64,000 nucleotides of DNA from Prosthecobacter debontii (GTDB lineage: Bacteria; Verrucomicrobiota; Verrucomicrobiia; Verrucomicrobiales; Akkermansiaceae). The stretch is taken from the NCBI GenBank assembly GCA_945869465.1, contig CAMBPB010000001.1, positions 1 through 64,000 on the forward strand, written 5' to 3'. Of this stretch, positions 19,921-28,829 are shown one piece after another. The first letter of the stretch is position 1. Each line of letters starts with the position of its first letter. Made by a program: the position numbers and the translations under genes. The notes under the pieces were generated by a model. That model had not been told where the DNA came from and searched no databases. It saw nothing but the letters and a program-made list of their open reading frames with translations.

Positions 19921-21132
19921 TTAGTGCTTGGCGGGTTTCTTTGCGGCGGCGGGGGAGGAGTTCATGGCGGCGATCTGGGCGGCGGTCATGGCGGTCACCG
20001 GAGCGCCCTCGCGCGTTTTCTGCACACCCTCCACGATGACGCGTTCGCCGGGTTTGATTCCTTCCAGAATGATGAAATTCGAGCCGTTTTGCTCACCCAC
20101 CTTGATCGGTCGCTGGTTGGCTTTGCCATCCTGGCCGACGACCCAGAGGAACGTCTTGCCCTGCAATTCGACCACCGCGCGCGCCGGCACTTCGAGGCAG
20201 TGCTTGCGGGTGCCGAGATCAATCCGGATCCGTGCGAACATTCCGGGGCGCAGGTTTTTCCCGGGGTTGTTGAATTCGGCGCGCAACCGCAGTGTGCCGG
20301 TCTTCACGTCCACCGCGCGGTCGATGAAAACCAGACGGCCCTTTGCGGGATGCTCGATGGCGTTGGAAAGGATCAGCGTCAGCGGCAGAGAGTCCAATGC
20401 GGTGCCTTCTTTGCCGCTCTTGGCCACCGCCTGCAGGTAGTCCACCTCGCTGACATTGCAGTAGAACCAGATTTTGTCCTGGGCTGAAATGGTGGCCAAC
20501 AGGGTCGGCTCACCCTTGCCCACCAGATCGCCGATGGAGACCTGCTTGGCCCCGATCAAGCCGGTGATGGGCGCGTGCACGGTGCAATAGCTGAGATCGA
20601 GCTTGGTGGCGTCCAATCGCGCGACGGCGGACTGGACGCTGGCTTCTCCCACATCCACCGAGGCCTTGGCGTTGTCCAGATCCTGTTGGGGAATCGCGCG
20701 TTTTTCGAACAGCGGTTCGAGGCGGGCGACATCCGCGCGGTATTTGGCCAGCGCGGCCTTGGCCTCGGCTAACATGCCATCCGCCGCCTTGAACCGTTCT
20801 TCATACGGCCCTTGATCCAGAAGGAAAATAACCTGGTCCTTTTCCACCTCCTTGCCCTCAAGGAAGGGCGTCTCCTTCACAAACGCCTCCACCCGGGCCC
20901 GAACTTCGACATTCTGCGGCGAATCGAGCTGGCCAATGAGAGTGGCGTTCATCGGCACCTCCGAAGTGGTGATTTCCATCACCTCGACAAGCGGTGGCGG
21001 GGGCGCGGCGACCTCGGGTTTTTTGCACGAGCTTGCCGCGGCCAGCATCGCGATCAGCGGCGCGGCGATGCGCAGCCCTCTCATGTGGCCGAAGCCTGGC
21101 GGCAAACTTCGGTTGGCCGGCCTCTCAGCCAT
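19921..21132 (-). CDS. RND efflux periplasmic adaptor, AcrA/MexA family lipoprotein
   Basis: About 403 aa from the ATG at 21132; an internal ATG at 21084 (MRGLRIAAPLIAMLAAASSC) is an alternative. The N-terminus ends in a lipobox-like AASSC, consistent with an inner-membrane-anchored lipoprotein. Domains follow: lipoyl half (VEVRARVEAFVKETPFLEG), alpha-helical hairpin, second lipoyl half (YCTVHAPITGLIGAKQVSIG), beta-barrel and membrane-proximal domain (LEGIKPGERVIVEGVQKTR). The tail is an Ala/Lys/Pro-rich extension. It joins the pump to an outer membrane channel. About 220 nt separate it from the next minus-strand gene, so its promoter probably lies there. Confidence 0.92.
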   Translation of the reverse strand: MAERPANRSLPPGFGHMRGLRIAAPLIAMLAAASSCKKPEVAAPPPPLVEVMEITTSEVPMNATLIGQLDSPQNVEVRARVEAFVKETPFLEGKEVEKDQVIFLLDQGPYEERFKAADGMLAEAKAALAKYRADVARLEPLFEKRAIPQQDLDNAKASVDVGEASVQSAVARLDATKLDLSYCTVHAPITGLIGAKQVSIGDLVGKGEPTLLATISAQDKIWFYCNVSEVDYLQAVAKSGKEGTALDSLPLTLILSNAIEHPAKGRLVFIDRAVDVKTGTLRLRAEFNNPGKNLRPGMFARIRIDLGTRKHCLEVPARAVVELQGKTFLWVVGQDGKANQRPIKVGEQNGSNFIILEGIKPGERVIVEGVQKTREGAPVTAMTAAQIAAMNSSPAAAKKPAKH

Positions 21133-21352
21133 GAATAACCGCTCGATTGAGTTCAATTCGGAACGATCAGTGCGGGTCTGACTCGCTCCCGGATAGGAAA
21201 AGGACGGAAACACACCTACTCGTCTAAATAATTGGTTGCCGCACGTCAACGGCAACTTTGGCGACCCACCGGAGTGGCTGGAGCCGGAAGCTCCGTTCGC
21301 GGGCTTTTACGGCGGTGTGTGGGACTAAAGCCCAATGCGGGCGTGGCAGAGG

Positions 21353-23164
21353 TCAGTGCGCAGGTCCTTGTTGTTCCTGGATGTATTCCTGTTTGAGTCC
21401 CAGCGCTTCGGGCGCGTGGAGCACGAGCATTTTCATGCGGACGTCCTTGGGAATTCCGGCACGCGTGGCCTTGGAAACCACCACCATGAGAAGGATCGCC
21501 AGCGGCACGGTCCAGATCGCCGGTTGCTCGCAAAGGATGCGCAGCAGCGGGTGGGCGGCCCAGAACGAGTTGAGCGGGGCGAAGCCGGAGAAGACTTTGC
21601 CCATCGGGCCCTTGTCGAGCGAGAGGTTGCTCACGTTGGTCGCGGCGGCGGCAACGAGCGCGCAGAGACCGCCGGTCAGCATGCCGATGGCCGCTCCTTG
21701 CATGGTCATGCCGCGCCACCAGACGCTCATGAACAGCAGCGGGAAGTAGCTCGCGGCGGCAATCGCAAACGCCTGGCCGACCATGAAATTGATTTCCAAC
21801 GGCTCGACAAAGCAGCCGAGAATCACCGAGATGCCACCGATGAGCACGGCGCACCACTTGAACATTCTCATGCGTTCCCGTGGCGTGGAGTTCGGCCGCA
21901 GCATGCGCCCATAAACGTCGTGGGCCAGCGCGCCGGTCATTGATACAAGCAATCCGGAAAAGGTGCTCATGAAGGCGGCGAAGGCGCCGGCACACGTGAT
22001 GCCGCTGAGCACCGAACCGAGGATGCCATATTTCTGCGAGATCAAGGTGGGCAGCCGGAGGACCACGGCGTCGGTGCCTTTGACGCCGGCGAGTCCGGTG
22101 TAAAGCTCGGGCATGAGGTTTCTGCCTAACACCCCAAAAATCGGCGGAAACACATAGAAGACACCGATCAGGATCATCACCCACATGGTCGTTTTCTTGG
22201 CGGCGACTCCGTCCGGATTGGTATAAAAACGCACGAGGATGTGCGGCAGTCCGGCGGTGCCACACACCAGGGCGACCACCAGCGAGAACGTGTAGAGCAG
22301 CGAGTAGGGCCGTTTGTTTTGGGCCAGAAAGACCGCCCGTTGCTCCTCCGGCAGAGCGGCGGCGGCGGCATTCACGGCTTTGCTGGTCAGTGGGCCGAAG
22401 GGGGCAAGCCAGGCGTCGTCCTTGGGAGCGGCTTGCGGCAGCGGCTTGCGGGAAAGCCCGGCCGGATCGGCGGGTTGCACGATGGCCGGCACGGTGGCGC
22501 TCTCGGCGGCGGATTGGTTCAACGAAAGGTTTTTCCCGTAGCCTCCATACACGGCAAGCAGGACGAAAACGGGCGCGGAAATGGCGAACATCTTGATCCA
22601 ATACTGGACGGCTTGGACCAGTGTGATGCCCTTCATGCCGCCGAGCGCCACATTCACCGTAATGACGGCTCCGACAACAACCACACCGACCCAATACGGC
22701 AGGCCCGGCAAAATGTAGGAAAGCGCCGTCCCCGCGCCTTTCATCTGCGGCATGGTGTAGAAGAAACCGATGAACAACACGAAGCACACCGCGATGCGGC
22801 GGAATAGCGGCGAGTCATAACGGCCTTCCGCGAAATCCGGAATCGTGTAAGCGCCAAAGCGGCGCAGCGGTCCGGCGATGAAAAGCAGCAGGAACAAATA
22901 ACCGCAGGCATAACAGACCGGATACCAGAGCGCGTCGTAACCCGAGGACATCACCATGCCCGCAACCCCCATGAAACTGGCGGCGCTGAGGTATTCACCC
23001 GAAATGGCCGAGGCGTTCCAACCGACCGATACCGAGCGGCCGGCGACAAAGAAGTCGGAGGCGGATTTGGAGGTTTTCGCCGAGCGGAAGCCCATCCACA
23101 ACGTGACGAGCACCGTGATACCGGAGAGAGCGAGGATCCAGGGATCGATTTTGGAGAAGTCCAT
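21353..23164 (-). CDS. Sodium:solute symporter, ActP (acetate permease)-like
   Basis: 603 aa with about 13 membrane helices. Features of the SSS family acetate-permease branch are the ASDFFVAGRSVSVGWNASAISGEYLSAASF region (about residues 35-65), PQMKGAGTALSYILPGLPYW and GTAGLPHILVRFYTN. An extended loop of about 90 residues (around KPLPQAAPKDDAWLAP) is inserted in the middle, as in other ActP-like proteins. The neighbour upstream encodes a DUF485 protein, the usual partner of ActP, which supports a short-chain monocarboxylate substrate (acetate, propionate or pyruvate). It is cotranscribed with that gene, 15 nt apart. Confidence 0.9.
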   Translation of the reverse strand: MDFSKIDPWILALSGITVLVTLWMGFRSAKTSKSASDFFVAGRSVSVGWNASAISGEYLSAASFMGVAGMVMSSGYDALWYPVCYACGYLFLLLFIAGPLRRFGAYTIPDFAEGRYDSPLFRRIAVCFVLFIGFFYTMPQMKGAGTALSYILPGLPYWVGVVVVGAVITVNVALGGMKGITLVQAVQYWIKMFAISAPVFVLLAVYGGYGKNLSLNQSAAESATVPAIVQPADPAGLSRKPLPQAAPKDDAWLAPFGPLTSKAVNAAAAALPEEQRAVFLAQNKRPYSLLYTFSLVVALVCGTAGLPHILVRFYTNPDGVAAKKTTMWVMILIGVFYVFPPIFGVLGRNLMPELYTGLAGVKGTDAVVLRLPTLISQKYGILGSVLSGITCAGAFAAFMSTFSGLLVSMTGALAHDVYGRMLRPNSTPRERMRMFKWCAVLIGGISVILGCFVEPLEINFMVGQAFAIAAASYFPLLFMSVWWRGMTMQGAAIGMLTGGLCALVAAAATNVSNLSLDKGPMGKVFSGFAPLNSFWAAHPLLRILCEQPAIWTVPLAILLMVVVSKATRAGIPKDVRMKMLVLHAPEALGLKQEYIQEQQGPAH

Positions 23165-23179
23165 AGGGATCGGTGAATG

Positions 23180-23500
23180 TTAGGGCTGGCGCGCGTTGCC
23201 CTTGGCGGCGTGGTGGACCTCCGCGTGCTCCAAAGCGATCGAGCGGGTGATGAACACGCGGGCGATGATCCAGACGTAGGGGAAAAACAGCACGCCTAAC
23301 ACCAGCCAGCTCAGGGTAAACCCTCCCACTCGCCGCGCCATCAGCTCCGGCGCGAAGTAGTTCAACAAGGGCAGGCCGAGCAGCAGCAGCAGGAACGCCG
23401 AGGCACAGGACACGGACAAGCGGAGCTGGCGCTTCATCAATTCACGAAGGAATTCCTCGCTGTGAATGAAGTCAGTGTGGTCGGGCGGAGTCTTGGACAT
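23180..23500 (-). CDS. DUF485 small membrane protein (YjcH-like), symporter partner
   Basis: 106 aa. A charged N-terminus with HSEEFLRELMKRQLRLSVS precedes two membrane helices (SCASAFLLLLLGLPLLNYFA and TLSWLVLGVLFFPYVWIIAR), followed by a short cytoplasmic tail. This matches DUF485 proteins such as YjcH, encoded just before acetate permease in many bacteria and thought to assist the transporter. It is the first gene of the two-gene transporter unit. Confidence 0.85.
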   Translation of the reverse strand: MSKTPPDHTDFIHSEEFLRELMKRQLRLSVSCASAFLLLLLGLPLLNYFAPELMARRVGGFTLSWLVLGVLFFPYVWIIARVFITRSIALEHAEVHHAAKGNARQP

Positions 23501-23741
23501 CGGCTGGATGGAGCGTGGGTTGGGTGGGCTTGGAATCCTTGCAGGAATGAAGCAGCAAGACAGGAGTCCGGCCGCTCCCCGTCAAGAACCATTTAAAATA
23601 ATGCCTGAGCCAGGATTTGAGCCAATAGCTGGCATCATAAAACAGGTCGGCAACTGTTTTGCCGCCTCTGCGAACTCTCCCCTAAAGAAACAGTCCCACT
23701 GACGAATTGCAATCGACGTCAGGGGCCTCCATGCTTCGCCC

Positions 23742-25130
23742 ATGAAAACCGACGTCATTCCCACCTCCGGCGCGAGCTTCAACCTCAGCCGACGCCGGTT
23801 TCTCCAATCGGCGTCCGCCTTCGCCACGTTCCCTGCCCTCGGGGGGGAGGCGCTTGAAATCGTTAACGGCAAGCCCAAACGCGTTGGCCTGATCGGTGCC
23901 GGCTGGTACGGCCAGAGCGACCTGTGGCGGCTGATTCAAATATCACCCATCGAGGTCGTCTCGCTGTGCGATCCCGACCAACAAATGCTGGCGGGAGCGG
24001 TGGAAATCGCGCGCCAACGGCAGAAGTCGGGGAAATCGCCGCGCGCTTATGGCGATTACCGCGCCATGCTCAAAGAGCAGGACCTCGACATTGTGCTCAT
24101 CGGCTCCCCCGATCATTGGCACGCGCTCCATGCGATTGCGGCCATGGAATCCGGCGCGGATGTTTATTTGCAAAAGCCCATCAGTGTGGACGTGCGCGAA
24201 GGCGAGGCCATTCTCGACGCGGCGCGCAAGCACAAGCGCGTGGTGCAGATCGGCACCCAGCGCAAAAGCACGCCGCATTTGATTGATGCCAAACAGCAGA
24301 TTGTCGAGGCGGGCCTGCTCGGGAAGATCGGTCACGTGGAGATGTGCTGCTACTATCACATGCGCGCCAATGGCAGCCCGCCGTTGACGCCGGTGCCCGA
24401 CTTTCTCGACTACGAAATGTGGACCGGGCCGGCTCCGCTGCGACCCTATGATGGTCTGCCGCACCGCCGCTGGTGGCGCACGTTTCGCGAATACGGCAAC
24501 GGCATTGTCGGCGACATGTGCGTGCACATGTTTGACACCGCGCGCTGGCTGCTGGATCTCGGCTGGCCCAAGCGCATCAGTTCAACTGGCGGCATCTATA
24601 TGCAGAAGGAAGGGAAGTCGAATATTTCGGATACGCAGACGGCTACTTTTGAATACGATGGCTTCAACGCCGTTTGGCAGCATCGCACCTGGGGCGCCCC
24701 CACCGATCCGGACTACCCATGGGCACTCTTCATCTACGGAGACAAAGGCACCCTCAAGGCCAGCACGACGCGGGCGGACTTCATCCCGCTCGACAAGAAC
24801 GCCAAGCCGGTTCACTTCGATTGCCGATTCGAACGCGAGCAATACCCGGAAGACCTAACCGAAAAGGACATTGAACTGAACGCCGCCCCCGCCACGCGGC
24901 GGCACATGGTCGATTTCCTTGCCGCCATTGAAAAGCGCAGCCGACCCGTTGCCGACATTGAAACCGGCCATATCTCGACGGCGAGCTGCATTCTCGCCAA
25001 TCTCGCCATGGACCTTGGCCGGCCGCTGGTTTACGACCCGCAACAGCGCATGGTGGTTGGCGATGAGGCTGCGAATGCCCTTCTGCGCCGGCCTTACCGC
25101 GCGCCCTGGCAACACCCGGGCACCGCGTAA
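23742..25130 (+). CDS. TAT-exported Gfo/Idh/MocA-family oxidoreductase
   Basis: 462 aa. The N-terminus carries a twin-arginine signal (LSRRRFLQSASAF). The Rossmann domain follows: RVGLIGAGWYGQ (about residues 48-59), VVSLCDPD for the acidic residue binding the ribose, and YLQKPISVDVREGEAILD, where many relatives have EKP. The second half is the GFO_IDH_MocA C-terminal domain with GIVGDMCVHMFDTARWLLDLGWP. Exported Gfo/Idh/MocA enzymes with TAT signals are abundant in Verrucomicrobiota and Planctomycetota and act on sugars or glycosidic substrates with a tightly held NAD(P). The substrate is unknown. It stands alone. Confidence 0.88.
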   Translation: MKTDVIPTSGASFNLSRRRFLQSASAFATFPALGGEALEIVNGKPKRVGLIGAGWYGQSDLWRLIQISPIEVVSLCDPDQQMLAGAVEIARQRQKSGKSPRAYGDYRAMLKEQDLDIVLIGSPDHWHALHAIAAMESGADVYLQKPISVDVREGEAILDAARKHKRVVQIGTQRKSTPHLIDAKQQIVEAGLLGKIGHVEMCCYYHMRANGSPPLTPVPDFLDYEMWTGPAPLRPYDGLPHRRWWRTFREYGNGIVGDMCVHMFDTARWLLDLGWPKRISSTGGIYMQKEGKSNISDTQTATFEYDGFNAVWQHRTWGAPTDPDYPWALFIYGDKGTLKASTTRADFIPLDKNAKPVHFDCRFEREQYPEDLTEKDIELNAAPATRRHMVDFLAAIEKRSRPVADIETGHISTASCILANLAMDLGRPLVYDPQQRMVVGDEAANALLRRPYRAPWQHPGTA

Positions 25131-25440
25131 GCCGGGAATCGAGCCGGGGGATTGAGGCAGCCAGGCAATTGTAAGGAAACCCTGATTTCCAAGGGGCGCG
25201 CCATTTCCGCGTCAAGCTGAGGCAGCACCTAGGCTTGCAGTTCGGAAAGCTGGAAAGCGATCCGCCGCAAGTTCGGTTCCTGCCTTTGGGGCGGCCAACC
25301 CATCCAAGCGCGAGAGGCTGCCATGGGCCTGTTTTGCTTTGTCTTTTCCCTTGCAGGCATGAACCTGACCGCTAGTCTCCAGCCCGAGGCTGGTGTGCGT
25401 TGCATGCCAGTTGCAACAATCAAACTATACCGCTCCTCAG
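25131..25440. other. 310-bp intergenic region with two small dyads
   Basis: No gene is recognised. Two perfect 6-bp dyads lie close together before the first tiny lipoprotein gene: CCAGCC/GGCTGG (25379-25393) and GTTGCA/TGCAAC (25399-25417). They could be operator half-sites. No clear -35/-10 pair is seen. Confidence 0.4.
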
Positions 25441-25548
25441 ATGAAAATCGCCTTTATCGCCGCTGCCGCCGCTCTCCTTGCCGCTTCCTGCTGCCCGAAC
25501 GCCGCTCCCGCCCCAAGCAAGCCGGCTTACGTGGTGCCTTCAAAATAA
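25441..25548 (+). CDS. Tiny lipoprotein, 35 aa
   Basis: ATG at 25441, stop at 25546-25548. The product starts MKIAFIAAAAALLAASCC, a complete signal peptide with lipobox LAASC, leaving only about 19 mature residues (CCPNAAPAPSKPAYVVPSK). It resembles the next small gene in its double-Cys lipobox, Pro/Ala-rich body and C-terminal Lys. Entericidin-like bacteriolytic lipoproteins are of similar size, but no specific similarity is claimed. Function unknown. Confidence 0.6.
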   Translation: MKIAFIAAAAALLAASCCPNAAPAPSKPAYVVPSK

Positions 25549-25640
25549 TGACCTTCGCCCGGGTCTTCACGCGAGTCGGGCGCGCTTCGATGGCTTCGGG
25601 TTTCCCCAAGATTTCCACAAAACCTACCGCATTTGATCCC

Positions 25641-25799
25641 ATGATCCGTATTCTCTCTTCACTTGTTGCTTCCGTTTTTGCGCTGATGGCGGCATCCTGC
25701 TGCTGCACCAGTGAGGTCAAACCGCCCGGTTTGCGCCCGCTTCCTCAGTTTCAGGAAATCCAGGCAGCCCCGGCACCGGAAGTGCATCCCACGAAGTAG
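25641..25799 (+). CDS. Tiny lipoprotein, 52 aa, relative of the preceding gene
   Basis: ATG at 25641. The signal peptide MIRILSSLVASVFALMAASC ends in lipobox MAASC followed by CC, then a Pro-rich body ending APAPEVHPTK. It shares with the 25441 gene the AASCC lipobox, AP repeats and a C-terminal Lys. A strong terminator follows 35 nt after the stop, which supports a real transcript. Function unknown. Confidence 0.65.
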   Translation: MIRILSSLVASVFALMAASCCCTSEVKPPGLRPLPQFQEIQAAPAPEVHPTK

Positions 25800-25833
25800 T
25801 CCGTCGCTGGGTCGGGACCTTTCCCTGATTTTC

Positions 25834-25867
25834 AAGCGTCCTTCCGTGATGACGGAAGGACGCTTTT
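25834..25867 (+). terminator. Strong rho-independent terminator after the tiny lipoprotein genes
   Basis: A perfect 14-bp stem, AAGCGTCCTTCCGT with ACGGAAGGACGCTT, a GATG tetraloop, and a TTTT tail. Confidence 0.9.
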
Positions 25868-25942
25868 CCATGGGGGATGACAGATTTTTTTAAAAAATCC
25901 TTCCCAGCGTGGCGGAAATTTGAGAATCGCTCCTTCAACCCA

Positions 25943-26167
25943 ATGATCAAGCGACCTCCACCACGCAATGATCAGGCCCGTTTCAACGGTGCCCTGCGTC
26001 ATTACCACCGCTCAGGTTCTCAAGCGCGCCAAGCTTGGGAGGAGTGGGTGGATGCCAAAGCGGCGACCTCCCGCAAGTCCGTCAACTGGCTGAAAATCAT
26101 CGCCATCACCGCCGCCCTGCTCGCCCTGGGCTTGATCATTGCCGGCTTGATCATCGAACTGCGCTGA
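25943..26167 (+). CDS. Small single-pass membrane protein, 74 aa
   Basis: Starts [18 protein letters not shown] at 25943. An N-terminal basic, soluble part contains [18 protein letters not shown] and is followed by one C-terminal membrane helix ([20 protein letters not shown]) and a two-residue tail. It is therefore likely a tail-anchored inner-membrane protein with its N-terminus in the cytoplasm. An earlier in-frame ATG at 25877 would place the start close to the terminator. No known family is recognised. It lies about 115 nt before leuC. Confidence 0.55.
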   Translation: MIKRPPPRNDQARFNGALRHYHRSGSQARQAWEEWVDAKAATSRKSVNWLKIIAITAALLALGLIIAGLIIELR

Positions 26168-26282
26168 AATCGTCGCTTCCCGGGGCGATTTTTCTCCCGC
26201 TCTCGCGGCATGCGGCTTTGACAATCCATGGCCTCCCATGCAGGGTGCCGGTGCGCCGCCAACCCCGGCGATCTTCTTTACC

Positions 26283-27707
26283 ATGGGAAAAAGCCTCTTC
26301 CAAAAAGTCTGGGACGCCCACACCGTCGGCACTCTCGCAGACGGCCGCACGCAACTCTTCATCGGCACCCACCTCATTCATGAGGTGACCTCGCCACAAG
26401 CCTTCGGCATGCTCCGGGATCTCGAGTTGAAGGTGAAATTCCCCCATCGCACCTTTGCGACGGTGGATCACATCGTGCCGACCATCGATCAGGACGCCCC
26501 GCAAGACCCGCTCGCCGCGGAAATGATGCAGGCGCTGCGCAAAAACGCGGATGACTTCGGCGTCACTTATTTCGACCTCGCCTCGGGCAAACAAGGCATC
26601 GTCCACGTCGTCGGCCCGGAGCAGGGCATCACCCAGCCGGGCACCACGATCGCCTGCGGCGATTCCCACACCGCCACCCACGGGGCCTTCGGCGCGATCG
26701 CTTTCGGCATCGGCACCACCCAGGTGCGCGACGTGCTCGCCACCCAAACCCTGGCTCTCGAAGCTCTGAAGGTGCGCCGCATCGAGGTCAACGGCGACCT
26801 CCGCCCCGGTGTTTACGCCAAAGACGTGATTCTCCACATCATCCGCCTGCTAGGGGCGAAGGGTGGTATCGGTTATGGCTACGAATACGCCGGCGATGTC
26901 TTCGACCGCATGTCCATCGAGGAACGCATGACCGTCTGCAACATGTCTATCGAAGGCGGCGCCCGCTGCGGTTATGTCAACCCGGATGCCAAGACCGTCG
27001 CCTATCTCCGCGGCCGGCCCTACGTCGATATGAGCGACTTCGACGCCACCGCCTTGCGCTGGTTGTCCTTCGCTTCCGATCCGGACGCCCGCTATGACGA
27101 CATCGTGCGCATCAACGCCGGCGCCATCGAACCCACCGTCACCTGGGGGATCTCGCCAGACCACGGGATTTCCATCACCGAAACCATCCCTGACCCCGCG
27201 AAGGCCGCCACGCCGTTAGAGAAAGCCTCCATCGAGGAAGCGCTGGCCTATATGAAACTTGAGGCGGGCACGCCGATCCAGGGTGTGAAAATCGACGTTG
27301 CTTTCATCGGTTCCTGCACCAACGGGCGGATCTCCGACTTTCGCGAAGTGGCGAAATACATCCGCGGCCACAAGGTGGCGGCAGGCGTAAAGGCCATCGT
27401 TGTCCCCGGCTCGCAAATCGTCGCCATCCAATGCGAACAGGAAGGCCTGCCGAAAATCTTCACCGACGCCGGCTTCGAATGGCGCGGTGCGGGTTGCTCG
27501 ATGTGCCTTGCGATGAACCCGGACAAATTGGTTGGCGACCAGCTCTGCGCCTCGTCATCGAACCGCAACTTCAAGGGCCGCCAGGGTTCGCCCACCGGCC
27601 GCACGGTCCTGATGTCCCCCGTGATGGTTGCCGCCGCGGCCATCAACGGCTGCATCTCTGATGCCCGCGAGCTGTTCCATCTGGAAAACCCTGCCGCCGT
27701 CGCGTAA
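26283..27707 (+). CDS. leuC: 3-isopropylmalate dehydratase large subunit
   Basis: 474 aa from [15 protein letters not shown]. Aconitase-family motifs: [20 protein letters not shown], and the 4Fe-4S cysteines in [13 protein letters not shown] and [14 protein letters not shown]. The closing segment [20 protein letters not shown] is characteristic of LeuC. With LeuD it isomerises 2- to 3-isopropylmalate in leucine synthesis. leuD follows but is separated by a nuclease-gene remnant. leuA and leuB are not in the window. Confidence 0.96.
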   Translation: MGKSLFQKVWDAHTVGTLADGRTQLFIGTHLIHEVTSPQAFGMLRDLELKVKFPHRTFATVDHIVPTIDQDAPQDPLAAEMMQALRKNADDFGVTYFDLASGKQGIVHVVGPEQGITQPGTTIACGDSHTATHGAFGAIAFGIGTTQVRDVLATQTLALEALKVRRIEVNGDLRPGVYAKDVILHIIRLLGAKGGIGYGYEYAGDVFDRMSIEERMTVCNMSIEGGARCGYVNPDAKTVAYLRGRPYVDMSDFDATALRWLSFASDPDARYDDIVRINAGAIEPTVTWGISPDHGISITETIPDPAKAATPLEKASIEEALAYMKLEAGTPIQGVKIDVAFIGSCTNGRISDFREVAKYIRGHKVAAGVKAIVVPGSQIVAIQCEQEGLPKIFTDAGFEWRGAGCSMCLAMNPDKLVGDQLCASSSNRNFKGRQGSPTGRTVLMSPVMVAAAAINGCISDARELFHLENPAAVA

Positions 27708-27718
27708 ACGGACTCATC

Positions 27719-27901
27719 ATGAGCACCTCCGCCCAACAGCTCCCGATCACCACCGCCGAATTTCTCGCGGGCGAACTCCGCGCCGAGGTCCGTCATGAGT
27801 TTGTGGACGGGCGGGTTTATGCGATGTCCGAGGCCAGCCGGAGACACAACGCAATCTGCGGCGATCTCTACCGCGCCCTCAAAGCCCACCTCGCGGATTG
27901 A
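27719..27901 (+). pseudogene. Remnant of a Uma2-family (DUF820) putative endonuclease between leuC and leuD
   Basis: A 60-codon frame begins 12 nt after leuC: ITTAEFLAGELRAEVRHEFV then DGRVYAMSEASRRHNAICG. This matches the N-terminus of Uma2-family proteins (E-x-R-E-x-x-DGxVYAMxGAS, RHxxI), which are normally about 180-200 aa and have a PD-(D/E)XK nuclease fold. The frame stops after ALKAHLAD, before the catalytic core, and no other frame continues the domain. It is therefore a 3'-truncated copy. leuD starts 88 nt later. Confidence 0.7.
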
Positions 27902-27989
27902 CCGCACGGGACCAGCTGGTCTCACCTCAACCGTATCGAAGACTCAATCATCCGTCTCAACTCCCGGCGTCCTACCCTCAAAACATCCC

Positions 27990-28592
27990 ATGGCACTCGA
28001 TCCCGTCACCCAAGTCTCCGGCCGCGCCGTCTTCATTCCCGGCGCTGATATCGATACCGACCGCATCATTCCGGCGCGTTTCATGAAATGCGTCACCTTC
28101 GACGGTCTCGGCGAATTCGCGTTTTATGATGTGCGTTTCGATTCCGAAACTGGCGGGAAAACTGCGCACCCGCTCAACGACCCGCGTTTCGAAGGGGCCT
28201 CGATCCTCGTTGCGGGAGTGAACTTCGGCTGCGGTTCATCCCGCGAACATGCGCCGCAGTCACTGAGAAAATATGGTTTCAACGGCGTCATCGCCGAGTC
28301 CTTCGCCGAGATCTTCTTTGGCAACTCCACCACCTTGGCGATGCCCTGCGTGATCGCCACCGCGGCCGATGTCGTGAAACTCCGCGATGCCATCGAGGCG
28401 AATCCCGCCACCGTCGTCACCATCGATGTGGAAAACCTCCGCGTCACCAGTGCGTGCGGACTGAATTTTCCGGTGACCATGACGGATTCCGCTCGCGAGG
28501 CACTCGTTTCCGGCCGTTGGGATCCCATTCAGGAACTTCTCGACAACGCCGCTGCCATCGACGCCAAGGCGAAAGAGCTGCATTACGTCTGA
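27990..28592 (+). CDS. leuD: 3-isopropylmalate dehydratase small subunit
   Basis: 200 aa from MALDPVTQVSGRAVFIPGAD. Signature elements: DIDTDRIIPARFMK, the swivelling-domain motif GVNFGCGSSREHAPQSL, and IAESFAEIFFGN. It completes the isopropylmalate isomerase heterodimer. The frame is open further upstream, but this ATG gives the normal N-terminus. The 50 nt before the start are rich in CTCAA-like words. No terminator with a T-run is evident after it, although a T9 run lies at about 28645. Confidence 0.95.
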   Translation: MALDPVTQVSGRAVFIPGADIDTDRIIPARFMKCVTFDGLGEFAFYDVRFDSETGGKTAHPLNDPRFEGASILVAGVNFGCGSSREHAPQSLRKYGFNGVIAESFAEIFFGNSTTLAMPCVIATAADVVKLRDAIEANPATVVTIDVENLRVTSACGLNFPVTMTDSAREALVSGRWDPIQELLDNAAAIDAKAKELHYV

Positions 28593-28829
28593 CAGATCGG
28601 ATGCGGGCAAGGATCGCCCGGATGTTGACGCAGGCCGGGGCATTTTTTTTTCTGACTCTATTCCGGAGCACCCATGGCATGAATTCGCAGGTCCTGGGAA
28701 ACACTGTCGATTTTGCGGACGGCTTCGACGGCAGTCAGCGGGTTGCCATCTGCAACCGCTTCACCGCCCGCGCCCGTTGCAAAGCCTGCAAACGGTCCGC
28801 GTATGGCGGGGCCTCGGCGATGGGATTGC
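28593..28829. other. Intergenic region between convergent leuD and sanA-like gene
   Basis: No gene is supported. Short open frames on both strands lack recognisable features. A run of T at about 28645-28653 follows a weak dyad around GGCCGGGGC and could contribute to termination of the leu transcript. Confidence 0.35.

Noticed and set aside
23600-23660. tRNA-like string (GGATTTGAGCC, complement of a T-arm motif)
   Set aside because: The T-stem does not pair and no D-arm or anticodon arm can be built around it.
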